A stretch of 51,895 nt of DNA from an uncultured Paracoccaceae bacterium (GCA_913043905.1 CAJWNQ010000012.1:1-51895); one strand, 5' to 3'; numbered from the stretch's first letter, positions 36,069 to 46,098 are shown. A program made the numbers and translations. Notes: generated by a model not told the origin, from the letters alone.

Positions 36069-36500
36069 ATGCGTGTATTGATCGTCTGCATATTATCGCT
36101 TTTTAACGTAAATGTAGCTATAGCGCAAAGTGCGGTTCTTTATGAATACGATGGCAATTTTGATGATGCTACATTTAGCGTCGAGGGTGCTATTGTAGGT
36201 AAGGGGCTAATCATTGACCATGTCAGTCATACTGGTGAAATGCTATCTCGAACAGCTGTTGATGTTGGCTCAGATAAAGAAATTTTTAAAGCTGCAGACA
36301 TTTTCTTATTTTGCTCTGCAGTTATATCACGAACAGTTATGGAAGCTGACCCAATGAATATAGTGCATTGCCCGTATACTATTTTCGTAATTGAGGATCA
36401 GAGTGGCGTATACATTGGGCATCGGACCTATCCAGAAGGTCCAATGCAAATTGTTCAAGGGCTATTGATCAGTCTTGTGAATGACGCTTTAGAATTTTAA
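36069..36500 (+). CDS. DUF302-like periplasmic protein at the end of the sox operon
   Basis: This 143-residue protein has a signal peptide (VLIVCILSLFNVNVAIA) followed by YEYDGNFDDATFSVEGAIVG and PMNIVHCPYTIFVIED, a DUF302-type pattern. A single mature-region cysteine lies in VHCPY and another in FLFCSA. The function is unknown, but it is co-oriented and 55 bases behind soxD with AAGGAG before the ATG, so a sulfur-related role is likely by context. Confidence 0.82.
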   Translation: MRVLIVCILSLFNVNVAIAQSAVLYEYDGNFDDATFSVEGAIVGKGLIIDHVSHTGEMLSRTAVDVGSDKEIFKAADIFLFCSAVISRTVMEADPMNIVHCPYTIFVIEDQSGVYIGHRTYPEGPMQIVQGLLISLVNDALEF

Positions 36501-36534
36501 TTAAAATGCCAGAGGCGAATTTAAGCTACTATGG

Positions 36535-38508
36535 TTATGTATCTAAGAAGCTGCGTAATTTACGACTTCTGCTAGGATGCTTTAATTTGCGCAAGGCTTT
36601 GGCTTCAATTTGACGAATACGTTCACGTGTTACGCTGAATTGTTGACCAACTTCTTCCAATGTATGATCTGTATTCATGCCTATCCCAAAACGCATACGT
36701 AAAACACGTTCTTCACGTGGCGTAAGTGATGCTAAGACACGTGTAGTGGTTTCCTTTAGGTTGCCCTGAATAGCCGACTCCAATGGTAAAATAGCATTTT
36801 TGTCTTCAATAAAATCGCCTAATTGTGAATCTTCTTCATCTCCAATTGGAGTTTCCAGTGAAATTGGTTCTTTAGCTATTTTCATTACCTTGCGGACTTT
36901 ATCCAAAGGCATCTGTAATTTGGCGGCTAATTCTTCAGGTGTAGGTTCACGCCCAATTTCGTGCAACATTTGACGGCCTGTGCGCACTAATTTATTAATT
37001 GTCTCAATCATATGAACTGGAATACGAATAGTGCGAGCCTGATCTGCAATAGACCGAGTAATAGCTTGTCGTATCCACCACGTAGCATAAGTACTAAATT
37101 TATAACCACGCCGATATTCAAATTTATCAACAGCTTTCATCAAGCCAATGTTACCTTCTTGGATTAAATCTAAAAATTGAAGTCCACGGTTAGTATATTT
37201 TTTTGCGATTGAAATTACCAAGCGCAAATTTGCTTCGACCATCTCTTTTTTAGCGCTACGAGCTTCTTTTTCACCTTTTTGAACTTGGTTTACAATGCGG
37301 CGAAATTCAGGGACATCTACACCAATATAATGTCCGATTTGTCCCATATCGGCGCGTAACTCTTCTGCTTTTTCACGATGTTTTTCGATAAATGTTTTCC
37401 AACCACGACCATCTTCCTTGGCTATTTTGTCTAACCAATTTGGATCTAGTTCTTGGCCACGGTATTTATCTACAAATTCACGACGGTTGATGCGAGACTG
37501 ATCTGCAAGCTTCACCATTCCTGAATCAATTGACATAATTTTGCGATTAATACCATATAATTGGTCGATAAGTGCATCAATACGGTTATTGTGAAAATGT
37601 AATGCATTCACTTGCTCAACAAGACTAGTACGTAATTTTTGGTAAGATTTTTCTGATTTAGCAGAAAAAGTATCGTCTTCATTTATTGTAGCAGAAATCC
37701 GATCATTCTGCATATTAGCCAACTTATTGTAATCTTTAGCAATCTTAGCCAAAGTTGCTAACACATCTGGCTTTAATGCTTCTTCCATTGCTGCAAGAGA
37801 TATACTTGCGGCTTCATCCTCATCCTCATCCTCATCATCATCCTCATCGTCTGATAAACGATTTCCGTCAGAATCTAATTCATGGCTTGAAGCTACATTT
37901 GATTTTGGAGTTCCAGGAATAGGCCCCGCTACCAGATCTTCTTCATCCTCTAGTGTGTCACTAAAAGTAGTTTCTAGGTCGATCACATCCCGCAAGAGAA
38001 TTTCTTCATCTAACAGTTCATCACGCCAGATTGTAATGGCTTGGAATGTTAAAGGACTTTCACAAAGCCCCTCTATCATTGTCTTGCGACCAGCTTCGAT
38101 ACGCTTTGCAATCGCGATTTCGCCTTCGCGCGATAATAGTTCTACAGAACCCATTTCACGCAAATACATACGAACAGGATCATCCGTACGGTCTAATGTT
38201 TCTTTGCCTGTAGCTGCTAGCGTAACTTCTTTGGCATCGTTGGCAACAATAGTGATATCTGTTGGGCCGTCATCTTCTACTTCATCGGCTTCGATAATAT
38301 TTATGCCCATCTCAGAAAGCATCGACATTACATCTTCAATTTGTTCAGAAGCCACCTGATCTGGAGGCATAACATCGTTCAGTTCATCGTATGTGATGTA
38401 ACCACGTTCGCGAGCCACAGCGATCATTTTCTTAACGGCAGCTTGGCTCATATCACCCATGCCTTCGCTTACTTCACCTTTTTTTGAACTGTCGTCTTTA
38501 GCTGCCAT
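36535..38508 (-). CDS. rpoD: RNA polymerase primary sigma factor RpoD (sigma-70)
   Basis: This 657-residue protein contains region 1.1 ([20 protein letters not shown]), 1.2 ([11 protein letters not shown]), an acidic spacer ([15 protein letters not shown]), regions 2.1-2.4 ([12 protein letters not shown] to [20 protein letters not shown]), region 3 and region 4.2 ([20 protein letters not shown]). It directs housekeeping transcription. The ATG at 38508 ([10 protein letters not shown]) has AAGGA 8 bases upstream and fits relatives; a GTG at 38565 would add 19 residues. It follows dnaG on the same strand. Confidence 0.96.
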   Translation of the reverse strand: MAAKDDSSKKGEVSEGMGDMSQAAVKKMIAVARERGYITYDELNDVMPPDQVASEQIEDVMSMLSEMGINIIEADEVEDDGPTDITIVANDAKEVTLAATGKETLDRTDDPVRMYLREMGSVELLSREGEIAIAKRIEAGRKTMIEGLCESPLTFQAITIWRDELLDEEILLRDVIDLETTFSDTLEDEEDLVAGPIPGTPKSNVASSHELDSDGNRLSDDEDDDEDEDEDEAASISLAAMEEALKPDVLATLAKIAKDYNKLANMQNDRISATINEDDTFSAKSEKSYQKLRTSLVEQVNALHFHNNRIDALIDQLYGINRKIMSIDSGMVKLADQSRINRREFVDKYRGQELDPNWLDKIAKEDGRGWKTFIEKHREKAEELRADMGQIGHYIGVDVPEFRRIVNQVQKGEKEARSAKKEMVEANLRLVISIAKKYTNRGLQFLDLIQEGNIGLMKAVDKFEYRRGYKFSTYATWWIRQAITRSIADQARTIRIPVHMIETINKLVRTGRQMLHEIGREPTPEELAAKLQMPLDKVRKVMKIAKEPISLETPIGDEEDSQLGDFIEDKNAILPLESAIQGNLKETTTRVLASLTPREERVLRMRFGIGMNTDHTLEEVGQQFSVTRERIRQIEAKALRKLKHPSRSRKLRSFLDT

Positions 38509-38537
38509 TTGAAGATCCTTAGATAGGTCATCATAAT

Positions 38538-38591
38538 GATTCGGCGAATCAGTTGATGCTGACACGAATCAACACATTGATGGGGTGATTC
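38538..38591. promoter_or_regulatory. Cluster of four GANTC sites between dnaG and rpoD
   Basis: GATTC (38538-38542), GAATC (38546-38550), GAATC (38566-38570) and GATTC (38587-38591) lie within 54 bases. They form two inverted repeats: TGATTC-GGC-GAATCA (38537-38551), and CGAATCA (38565-38571) with TGATTCG (38586-38592). GANTC is the CcrM methylation site of alphaproteobacteria, and methylation of promoter GANTC sites is known to affect transcription. Confidence 0.6.
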
Positions 38592-38599
38592 GCAATGGC

Positions 38600-40570
38600 T
38601 TAACGCGTTTTTTTTACCCAAATTTGATCATCTAGCATATTTTGTAGCTGTTTTGACATCTCAGAAGCATTTTCATCAGATGCAGTTGCGTCTTCTTCCA
38701 CTGCACGTGTTGCTTTTGTCTTTGCTAAAGCTGCTTGTCTCAGTCTCCATGTAAGGCCTTCATCAACTAATCCTGTTAAATCTTGCTCAGCTTCTTTGAT
38801 TTCGTTTGAGGCGCCAATCAACGCAGAATGTTTGGAAAGTTCCTCTTCCAAAGTACGCTGAACTAATGTGGGCTCCGTGTTTACCTTAAGATAAGGATGA
38901 TTACGAAGTGGTTTTAATTTGAGTAGTCGGTCAATAGGAGAATAACCCAATGTTTCCTTTAATATTTCATTAAAAGTATTTTTTTCATCTGACACTAGGT
39001 CTGGGTGGTGTAAATTCATTAATATGGCATTCATAATTTCTGCTAAATCAGGAGTAGTTATGGGGCACTTTTCCATGGCACTTTCATTCTTGAGTGCAGC
39101 AGGCTGGTTTAGTATGGCTGCTGCCAATATAAGGCTTTCACGTAAACGCCAGCTAGTACTGTCTGATTGTATAGCTAGCATTGATGATTTTGTGCCAGTG
39201 GAAGCCATTTTTTTTGGCTCTTTGCCCCAAGATTTTCCAAATCTTCCAAATTTCAAGAAATTACTAGATGGTAATTTGCTATTAGCTGGTGCAAATAATT
39301 GAAAGCGTAATTCTTTTATCGCATGCCCGTAGTGATGACGAATTGATTTATCTTGAATTTTTAAGATTGAAGTGCGCAAAGATTTGTCTAATGCGGCTCG
39401 TCGTTCAGGGCTGTCAAAGTTTTTACTCTCAGTCTCACGCTGCCAAAGAAGATTTACCATTGGTACAGCATTGTTAAGTAATTTTTGCATAGAAGCCGCA
39501 CCGTTTTCTTTTAAGATGTCATCTGGATCTTGGCCAAGAGGTAATATACAAAACCGCAGGGATTTGCCTGCTTCTAGAAGAGGTAGTGCTAAATCTATTA
39601 AACGCATAGCTGCGCGAAGGCCTGCATTATCTCCATCCAAGGCTATAATAGGCTCTGGATGCATGCGCCAAATAAGAGCAAGCTGACCTTCGGTTATTGC
39701 TGTTCCCAGTGGCGCCACTGCGTGCTTAAATCCAAATTGTGCTAATGCTATTACATCCATATAGCCTTCCGCTACTATGAGAGCATCGGCTTTGCCCGCT
39801 GCCTCACGAGCGGGGCCGTGGTTATAAAGACTCCGTCCTTTGTCAAATAAAGCAGTTTCATTTGAATTCAGGTATTTAGCGCGAGCATTAGGGTCCATAG
39901 CTCGGCCACCAAATGCTATACAGCGACCTTGAGCATTACGAATAGGAAACATGATGCGTCCACGAAAACGATCAAATATTGCTCCGCCATCATCAGGTTT
40001 AATAGCCAACCCGGCACTAATTATTTTTTCTTCTGTGATACCTTTGCTCATTAAGTTTTTGGACAAAGAAACCCTGTCGTTAGATGCAAAGCCAATTTCA
40101 AAGATACTAATAGTTTCTTGAGATAAGCCACGTACTTTAATATATTCACGCGCAACTTGTGCATTAGTACTGCTGTATTGCATTTTGTAGAATTGTACTG
40201 CTTGCTCCATAATATCGCCCAGCTCTTTATTGGCATCGATTTTCTCCTGAGCTTTTGGGTCACGTGCAGGCATTGTCATGCCTGCTTCGCGAGCTAATAT
40301 TTCAATGGCTTCTATAAAACTAACATTCTCTGTATTTCTTATAAAAGAAATTGAATCACCTTTTTCATGACAACCAAAGCAGTAATAAAATCCCTTACGA
40401 TCATCAACGTGGAATGAAGCCGTTTTCTCTGAATGAAATGGACATGGCGCCCAAAAATCACCTTTAGATATGTTTGTTTTCTTTTGCTCCCACGTCACTT
40501 TTCTCCCAACAATTTGTGATAGGGAGGCACGATCACGTAATTCTTCTAAAAAACCAGGAGGCAGACTCAT
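38600..40570 (-). CDS. dnaG: DNA primase
   Basis: This 656-residue primase has the N-terminal CHC2 zinc finger (Cys43, His46, Cys64, Cys67), the Toprim RNA-polymerase core (LIVAEGYMDVIAL, IALDGDNAG, PLGQDPDDIL) and a C-terminal helicase-interaction region. It makes primers at the replication fork. It precedes rpoD on the minus strand with 91 bases between, the widespread dnaG-rpoD arrangement. Confidence 0.96.
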   Translation of the reverse strand: MSLPPGFLEELRDRASLSQIVGRKVTWEQKKTNISKGDFWAPCPFHSEKTASFHVDDRKGFYYCFGCHEKGDSISFIRNTENVSFIEAIEILAREAGMTMPARDPKAQEKIDANKELGDIMEQAVQFYKMQYSSTNAQVAREYIKVRGLSQETISIFEIGFASNDRVSLSKNLMSKGITEEKIISAGLAIKPDDGGAIFDRFRGRIMFPIRNAQGRCIAFGGRAMDPNARAKYLNSNETALFDKGRSLYNHGPAREAAGKADALIVAEGYMDVIALAQFGFKHAVAPLGTAITEGQLALIWRMHPEPIIALDGDNAGLRAAMRLIDLALPLLEAGKSLRFCILPLGQDPDDILKENGAASMQKLLNNAVPMVNLLWQRETESKNFDSPERRAALDKSLRTSILKIQDKSIRHHYGHAIKELRFQLFAPANSKLPSSNFLKFGRFGKSWGKEPKKMASTGTKSSMLAIQSDSTSWRLRESLILAAAILNQPAALKNESAMEKCPITTPDLAEIMNAILMNLHHPDLVSDEKNTFNEILKETLGYSPIDRLLKLKPLRNHPYLKVNTEPTLVQRTLEEELSKHSALIGASNEIKEAEQDLTGLVDEGLTWRLRQAALAKTKATRAVEEDATASDENASEMSKQLQNMLDDQIWVKKTR

Positions 40571-40661
40571 TTTTTTAATATGGGGTTGGAAGTGAATTTA
40601 CGCAAGACTTGATACTTATAGAATGAATTTTTATAAAATTTTGAGATATGATAATTCTTGC

Positions 40662-40967
40662 CTACTTTGATTTAATTTGAATGGTTTGGCGCAATGAATT
40701 ATCACTTTGGTTAAAAATATGAATTTTATTTTGTTCGTCTATGATTGCGTACCAATCATCACCTTTTGTATAAGCAGTTGCTGAAATTCCAATTGGTAAA
40801 GTTATATTTTCTAGTTGATTAGTTTGATTACTAGTAGGGAAGCGCATGACAAACATTAAAATCAACGTTATGAAGCCTATAATCATTACGATCAGTAGGG
40901 TCGTTACTAAACGGCGTAACAACTTTAAATTTGTTGGTTCTGTCGAAAACTCTGAAGGATTATCCAT
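40662..40967 (-). CDS. DUF6476-like single-pass membrane protein
   Basis: This 101-residue protein has one membrane segment (LLIVMIIGFITLILMFVM) after a short N-terminal tail, then a C-terminal domain with YAIIDEQNKIHIFN and LRQTIQI. It matches the small Rhodobacterales family found beside rluD. The function is unknown. GAGGT lies six bases before the ATG, inside the opposing rluD gene: the two start codons share CATG. Confidence 0.82.
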   Translation of the reverse strand: MDNPSEFSTEPTNLKLLRRLVTTLLIVMIIGFITLILMFVMRFPTSNQTNQLENITLPIGISATAYTKGDDWYAIIDEQNKIHIFNQSDNSLRQTIQIKSK

Positions 40968-41991
40968 GTCTATACCTCACGTAGTTGAATTGACTTTGGG
41001 TGAAAACCCAGCACCCCGTCTGGATAAGGCATTGGCTTCGGTTGTGCCAGCTGAAGTTACATTGAGCCGATCAAGAATAACTAAATTAATTGCAGCAGGT
41101 GCGGTCACAATGGACGGTGTTCCAATAACTAAATTAAAATTTAAAGCGCTTGAAGGCACAGTATTTAAAGTGGCTATGCCACCTGCTGAGGATTATGAAA
41201 ATGCTCAACCTGAAGATATCCCCTTGGACATTGTGTTTGAAGATGAACATTTGATTATTATTAATAAACCAGCAGGAATGGTCGTTCATCCCGCTCCAGG
41301 TTCAGAAACAGGCACGCTAGTTAACGCGTTACTGCATCATTTTGATGGAAATTTATCAGGAGTTGGTGGTGAAAAGCGCCCTGGAATAGTTCACCGAATT
41401 GATAAAGATACGTCGGGACTTTTGGTAGTGGCAAAATCTGATGCTGCACATGCTGGATTAGCTAAGCAATTTGCTGATCACTCAATTTCACGACGCTATT
41501 GGGCTGTTAGTAAAGGGGTCCCACAGAAAGGCGACCCTCGCTTGGGAGGGCTGCGTGGCGTGAATTTTGAGGATGGTGGCGTAATTAGAGTTGCCACTAA
41601 TATTGCAAGACATAAAACAGATCGCAAGCGAATGGCTGTTGTTATAGACGCTGGTCGTCATGCGATTACACGTGCTGCTATATTAGAAGATTTTGGACAC
41701 TCTGCACTTATGGAATGTTGGCTGGAAACTGGCCGGACCCATCAAATTCGTGTACACTTTGCTCATATCGGACATGGATTAATAGGAGATCCTATTTATG
41801 GATTGCGTAAAGCAATGCCAGGAACAGCATTTGAACCTGAAGATATGGCTGTAGTAAAAGGCTTTGTGCGCCAAGCTTTACATGCTAAATCGCTTGGCTT
41901 TATTCATCCTGTGACAGAGGAACCGGTAGAGTTTAACAGTGAGATCCCAGAAGACTTATCAAAATTATTAGAAATTTTAAGGAAAAAATAA
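40966..41991 (+). CDS. rluD: 23S rRNA pseudouridine synthase, RluD/RluA family
   Basis: This 341-residue enzyme has an N-terminal S4 RNA-binding domain (PRLDKALASV, LSRSRITKLIAAGAV) and the catalytic motif HRIDKDTSG at 143-151 with Asp146. It isomerises uridines in 23S rRNA. A longer frame opens at 40846, but GAAGGA 8 bases before 40966 and the S4 start support the chosen ATG. It is head-to-head with the DUF6476 gene with no intergenic space. Confidence 0.93.
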   Translation: MSIPHVVELTLGENPAPRLDKALASVVPAEVTLSRSRITKLIAAGAVTMDGVPITKLKFKALEGTVFKVAMPPAEDYENAQPEDIPLDIVFEDEHLIIINKPAGMVVHPAPGSETGTLVNALLHHFDGNLSGVGGEKRPGIVHRIDKDTSGLLVVAKSDAAHAGLAKQFADHSISRRYWAVSKGVPQKGDPRLGGLRGVNFEDGGVIRVATNIARHKTDRKRMAVVIDAGRHAITRAAILEDFGHSALMECWLETGRTHQIRVHFAHIGHGLIGDPIYGLRKAMPGTAFEPEDMAVVKGFVRQALHAKSLGFIHPVTEEPVEFNSEIPEDLSKLLEILRKK

Positions 41992-42072
41992 ATAATATTT
42001 TTAACCGTACTATCAAAATAGTAAAAATACACTATTAAATAACATAGGTTAAAAATATTATATTTAATTAAA

Positions 42073-42109
42073 TGCCATGGCTATTTTCTTATAAAATTAA
42101 GCCATGGCA
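42073..42109 (-). terminator. Intrinsic terminator-like hairpin after pepF
   Basis: TGCCATGGCT and AGCCATGGCA form a perfect 10-base-pair stem, and the inner ATTTT/AAAAT can extend it. In the minus direction it lies 28 bases after the pepF stop and is followed by TTTAATTAAATATAATATTTTT. It may also serve rluD from the other side, but no T-run follows there. Confidence 0.6.
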
Positions 42110-42137
42110 GAAAAATAATGTATATGAATAGGGAGGT

Positions 42138-43967
42138 CTAAACTTCCATTTCTTCTAGTTCATCAATCATTGAGCTGATTAAACTTAATCCTTTATCCCA
42201 AAATTTTGGGTCACTAGCATTTAACCCAAATGGAGCCAACAATTCGCTATGGTGTTTGGAGCCGCCTGCAGAAAGCATATCAAAGTACTTGTCTTGAAAG
42301 TCTGGATCACCTTCTTCGTAAACAGCATACAAAGCGTTAACCAAGCCGTCACCAAATGCGTAAGCATAAACGTAAAATGGGGAGTGGATAAAGTGGGGTA
42401 TATATGTCCAAAATGTTTCATAACCTTCAACAAAGTTAAAAACTGGGCCTAAACTTTCTGCCTGAATAGACATCCATACTTCATTAATTTGATCAGGTGT
42501 TAACTCGCCATTTGCCCGTGCTTCATGTAGTTTGCATTCAAAGTCATAAAAAGCAATCTGACGGACAACTGTATTAATCATGTCTTCTACTTTATTAGCA
42601 AGTAAATGTTTACGTCTAGCTGGATCTGTTGCGTTATCTAATAACTTTCTAAATGTTAACATCTCTCCAAATACTGATGCAGTTTCAGCAAGCGTCAAAG
42701 GTGTAGATGACAACAGTTCACCCTGTGAAGCAGCTAAAACTTGATGTACACCATGGCCTAATTCATGTGCTAAAGTCATTACATCGCGTTGTTTTCCCAT
42801 ATAATTTAGCATAACATAAGGATGTACGTTTGTGACAGTTGGATGTGCAAATGCACCAGGTGCTTTACCAGGCTTCAAACCTGCATCAATCCAGCCTTTG
42901 GTGAAAAAAGGTTCAGCTAGCAAAGCCATCTTGGGTGAAAAGTCTGCATATGCCTCCATGACCATTTTTTGTGCATCTTCCCATTGAATGTTTGCACTGT
43001 CTTCGCCATCTAATGGAGCATTGCGATCCCATACTTCTAAAGTCTCTAAGCCCATCCATTTTGCTTTAAGTGCGTAATATCGATGTGAAAGTCTTGGATA
43101 TGCCGCCACTACTGCATTTCTTAAGGCTTCCACCACTTCAGGTTCTACTTGGTTTGCCAAGTGGCGACCATATTGTGGCGTAGGCATTTTACGCCAGCGA
43201 TCTTCAATTTCTTTTTCTTTGGCTAAAGTGTTAGTAATCCGAGAAAATAATGATATATTTTCGCCAAAAACTTTAATTAAAGCACGTGTCCCTTTTTCTC
43301 GAATTGCACGATTAGTATCCGATAATAAGTTTAATGTTGCTTCAAGGTTAAGAACTTCACCTTCAATATTAAATGTTAACGCTGCCATAGTTTCATCAAA
43401 CAAACGATTCCAGGCGGCGGCCCCAATTACTGACTGATCGTGTAAAAACTGTTCCATTTCATCAGATAATTGATGTGGTTTCATTTTACGTAAATTATCT
43501 AAGATCGGTTTATAACGTGCAAGTTTTTCATTTGAATTTAAAAGATTTTTAATAATTTTATCGTCTATTGAGTTAATTTCTAGACTAAAAAAGACTAAAG
43601 GAGTTGTGAAGTCAGTAATTTTTGCCTGCATATCTGCCATAAATTTACTACGCTCAGAGTCTGTAGTATTTTGATAATATCTCAAACCTGCAAAAGACAT
43701 AATGCGGCCTGCTATATTTTGAATGTCTTCATAGCGTTCAATGCAATTCAAGAGACCATCTGATGTAAGTCCATCCAGTTGGCCCTGGTAATCGGCAGCA
43801 AAACTTCCACAATTCTTTTCCAAATTTTCCAAATCTGTACGAATTTCTTTACCATCTGTTGTTGGATATAGATCTGATAGGTTCCAATTTGGGAGATCAC
43901 CAAAATCTCCTCCTGAAGTATCATGTGCGTCAAAAGTAATTTGTGAAGATTGAATTGGATTAAACAT
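42138..43967 (-). CDS. pepF: Oligoendopeptidase F family zinc metallopeptidase (M3)
   Basis: This 609-residue peptidase has the zinc motif in LAHELGHGVHQVL near residue 395, a downstream conserved LTLAETASVFGEM supplying the third ligand, and HSPFYVYAYAFGDGLVNALY near the end. There is no signal peptide, so it degrades oligopeptides in the cytoplasm. Length and layout match the M3B PepF family. Confidence 0.93.
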   Translation of the reverse strand: MFNPIQSSQITFDAHDTSGGDFGDLPNWNLSDLYPTTDGKEIRTDLENLEKNCGSFAADYQGQLDGLTSDGLLNCIERYEDIQNIAGRIMSFAGLRYYQNTTDSERSKFMADMQAKITDFTTPLVFFSLEINSIDDKIIKNLLNSNEKLARYKPILDNLRKMKPHQLSDEMEQFLHDQSVIGAAAWNRLFDETMAALTFNIEGEVLNLEATLNLLSDTNRAIREKGTRALIKVFGENISLFSRITNTLAKEKEIEDRWRKMPTPQYGRHLANQVEPEVVEALRNAVVAAYPRLSHRYYALKAKWMGLETLEVWDRNAPLDGEDSANIQWEDAQKMVMEAYADFSPKMALLAEPFFTKGWIDAGLKPGKAPGAFAHPTVTNVHPYVMLNYMGKQRDVMTLAHELGHGVHQVLAASQGELLSSTPLTLAETASVFGEMLTFRKLLDNATDPARRKHLLANKVEDMINTVVRQIAFYDFECKLHEARANGELTPDQINEVWMSIQAESLGPVFNFVEGYETFWTYIPHFIHSPFYVYAYAFGDGLVNALYAVYEEGDPDFQDKYFDMLSAGGSKHHSELLAPFGLNASDPKFWDKGLSLISSMIDELEEMEV

Positions 43968-44160
43968 AAATGTTTCCTTATTTTTACAACAGGATTAAGT
44001 AAGCATCTTAGAAATTGAAAGCCATTTATGTATTTTTTATCAATCAATTTTAAATATGGGTTTTTTGTTACTTTATATCAAATTTTTTGTAGCGGCTTAC
44101 GTGATTAGATTGAAACGGTTATCAATAGTGTAATTATTAATATAACTGCAGGGAAAAAAT

Positions 44161-45204
44161 ATGAAATATAATAAATTAGGTCAAACAGATTTGACCGTAA
44201 GTGAGCTTTGTCTTGGAACAATGACTTGGGGAACTCAAAATACTACTGCAGATGCATTTTATCAGATTGAAACTTCACTTGATGCAGGTATAAATTTTAT
44301 TGATACGGCTGAATTATATCCTGTAAATCCAATTAGTGGATTAACTCAAGGTGAGAGTGAGCGTATTTTAGGCAATTGGTTGGCTCAATCAGGACGGCGA
44401 GATAAGGTAATAGTTGCGACTAAAATTTCTGGTAGTGGTCCAAAACACATAAGAGATGGGGTAGGCATTTCTCATGAATCGATTATGTCAGCTGTGGATG
44501 CATCCTTAAAATCTCTAAAGACTGATTATATTGACTTATATCAATTGCATTGGCCTAACCGAGGATCATATCATTTCCGTCAAAATTGGCGCTTTGATCC
44601 AACAAAGCAAAATAAAGCTGAGACTCTTGATCATATGGCAGAAGTGTTAGAAGCATGTGCTTTACTAAAAAAATCAGGAAAAGTTCGTGCATTTGGCTTA
44701 TCTAATGAAAGTGCTTGGGGTACAGCTAATTGGTTGCGTTTATCTGAAGATCTGAGTTTACCTCGCATGGATAGTATTCAAAATGAATACAGTTTGATGT
44801 GTCGAATGTTCGATACTGATTTAGCGGAGCTTTGCCACAACGAAGAGGTTGGTTTGCTATCATTCTCACCACTTGCTACGGGCATTCTATCAGGTAAATA
44901 TTTAGATGGAGCAATCCCAGAAGGTTCGCGGGGCTCAATTGTAAATGGATTATCTGGGCGATTGAATTCACGTGTAGAGGCTACAACGCGAGCTTATATG
45001 AAGGTGGCTAATAATTATGATTTAGACACTTGCCAGATGGCACTAGCTTGGTGCCGAACAAGGCCATTTATGGCATCTGCAATATTTGGAGCACGAACAA
45101 ATGAACAATTACATAATGCTTTAGCTTCAATTTATGTAACTCTATCTGATGAATGTATCAGAGAAATTGAAGCTGTTCATAAACTACACCCAATGCCATA
45201 TTGA
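44161..45204 (+). CDS. Aldo/keto reductase, Tas-like
   Basis: This 347-residue NADPH-dependent reductase of the TIM-barrel aldo/keto reductase superfamily has LCLGTMTWGTQN, the catalytic FIDTAELYP (Asp and Tyr), a conserved lysine in VATKISG, the catalytic-site His in QLHWPNRG and the cofactor segment SAIFGARTNEQL. It resembles E. coli Tas, including the insert after LHWP. The substrate is unknown. Confidence 0.92.
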   Translation: MKYNKLGQTDLTVSELCLGTMTWGTQNTTADAFYQIETSLDAGINFIDTAELYPVNPISGLTQGESERILGNWLAQSGRRDKVIVATKISGSGPKHIRDGVGISHESIMSAVDASLKSLKTDYIDLYQLHWPNRGSYHFRQNWRFDPTKQNKAETLDHMAEVLEACALLKKSGKVRAFGLSNESAWGTANWLRLSEDLSLPRMDSIQNEYSLMCRMFDTDLAELCHNEEVGLLSFSPLATGILSGKYLDGAIPEGSRGSIVNGLSGRLNSRVEATTRAYMKVANNYDLDTCQMALAWCRTRPFMASAIFGARTNEQLHNALASIYVTLSDECIREIEAVHKLHPMPY

Positions 45205-45249
45205 TATAAACAAGCTAAAAAATATATATGTTTGGACTTGCTAATAAAA

Positions 45250-45627
45250 TCAAGTAAATCCGTGCATTCGCTTTGCCCATTGTAAGCCTATGAATGCTCC
45301 TTTTATTCGCGGTAATAAAAATAAGGCCATCGCTATGAATATTAGTATAAAGCCAACTGCAAGAACCATTGGGTCTGGACGGTACATTTCAAATATTATT
45401 AGCATAAGAGGTGCTAAGATGTGTCCTGAAATAAGAATAGTTATATAAGCAGGACCATCATCAGCACGATGATGGTGTAACTCTTGCGAGCATACTGCAC
45501 ATTCTTCCCGTATACTTAAGTATCCATCCATTAATGGGCCAGAACCGCAATTGGGGCATTTGCGTTTCCATCCCCTAATTAAAGCAGGCTTTACAAGTCG
45601 GACACTTAAAGAGGTTATAAATTTCAT
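45250..45627 (-). CDS. DUF983 membrane protein
   Basis: This 125-residue protein has an N-terminal zinc-ribbon-like CPNCGSGPLMDGYLSIREEC followed by CSQELHHHRADDGPAY, then two hydrophobic segments. This is the DUF983 pattern, common in alphaproteobacteria and often found near cytochrome-oxidase genes. The function is unknown. It is convergent with the aldo/keto reductase gene. Confidence 0.88.
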   Translation of the reverse strand: MKFITSLSVRLVKPALIRGWKRKCPNCGSGPLMDGYLSIREECAVCSQELHHHRADDGPAYITILISGHILAPLMLIIFEMYRPDPMVLAVGFILIFIAMALFLLPRIKGAFIGLQWAKRMHGFT

Positions 45628-45671
45628 AAAATCTAAATAGTGTAAAATTTAAAATAATTAAAAGTGACAAG

Positions 45672-45699
45672 TTGACCTTGTGGCGTGATGTCGCATAAT
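45672..45699 (+). promoter_or_regulatory. Candidate sigma-70 promoter for DUF3572-HAD operon
   Basis: TTGACC (45672-45677) and CATAAT (45694-45699) are separated by 16 bases, a good housekeeping-promoter match, with a predicted start near 45706, about 107 bases before the DUF3572 gene. The flanking 45628-45812 otherwise contains only AT-rich sequence. Confidence 0.45.
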
Positions 45700-45812
45700 T
45701 CTTTATTATAAAGTTAATGTGTGGTTTTAATATTTAAATAAGGCTTAGATAATATATCTAATTTAAATATATTAAACCATATTTTTCAATTTTAATGAAA
45801 GTTTTATGAACA

Positions 45813-46097
45813 ATGACGTTTACGCCTAAATCTGCAGAAATATTTGCGCTTAAAGCGTTGGAATGGTTGGTCGGAAACGATGAATTATTCGTAATTTTTC
45901 TGGGCAGTTCAGGGGCTAGCATTCAAGACGTCACCTTAGGTGCAAAGGATCCAGATTTTTTAGGCTCTATTTTAGATTTTATACTAATGGATGATGCATG
46001 GATTAAAGAATTTTGTGAAGCAGAATCTTTTAAATTTAATGCACCTTACATGGCACGCCAACACTTGCCTGGAGGCGATCTCCCGAATTGGACATAA
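45813..46097 (+). CDS. DUF3572 family protein
   Basis: This 94-residue soluble protein has SAEIFALKALEWLVGNDELF, DFLGSILDFILMDDAWIKEF and the C-terminal ARQHLPGGDLPNWT, the DUF3572 signature seen in alphaproteobacteria. The function is unknown. Its stop is one base before the ATG of the HAD phosphatase, so the two are co-translated. Confidence 0.9.
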   Translation: MTFTPKSAEIFALKALEWLVGNDELFVIFLGSSGASIQDVTLGAKDPDFLGSILDFILMDDAWIKEFCEAESFKFNAPYMARQHLPGGDLPNWT

Positions 46098-46098
46098 G

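Noticed and set aside
37811-37853. Short tandem repeat tract in rpoD (GAT/GAG-type codons)
   Set aside because: It encodes the acidic spacer usual for alphaproteobacterial RpoD and needs no special explanation.
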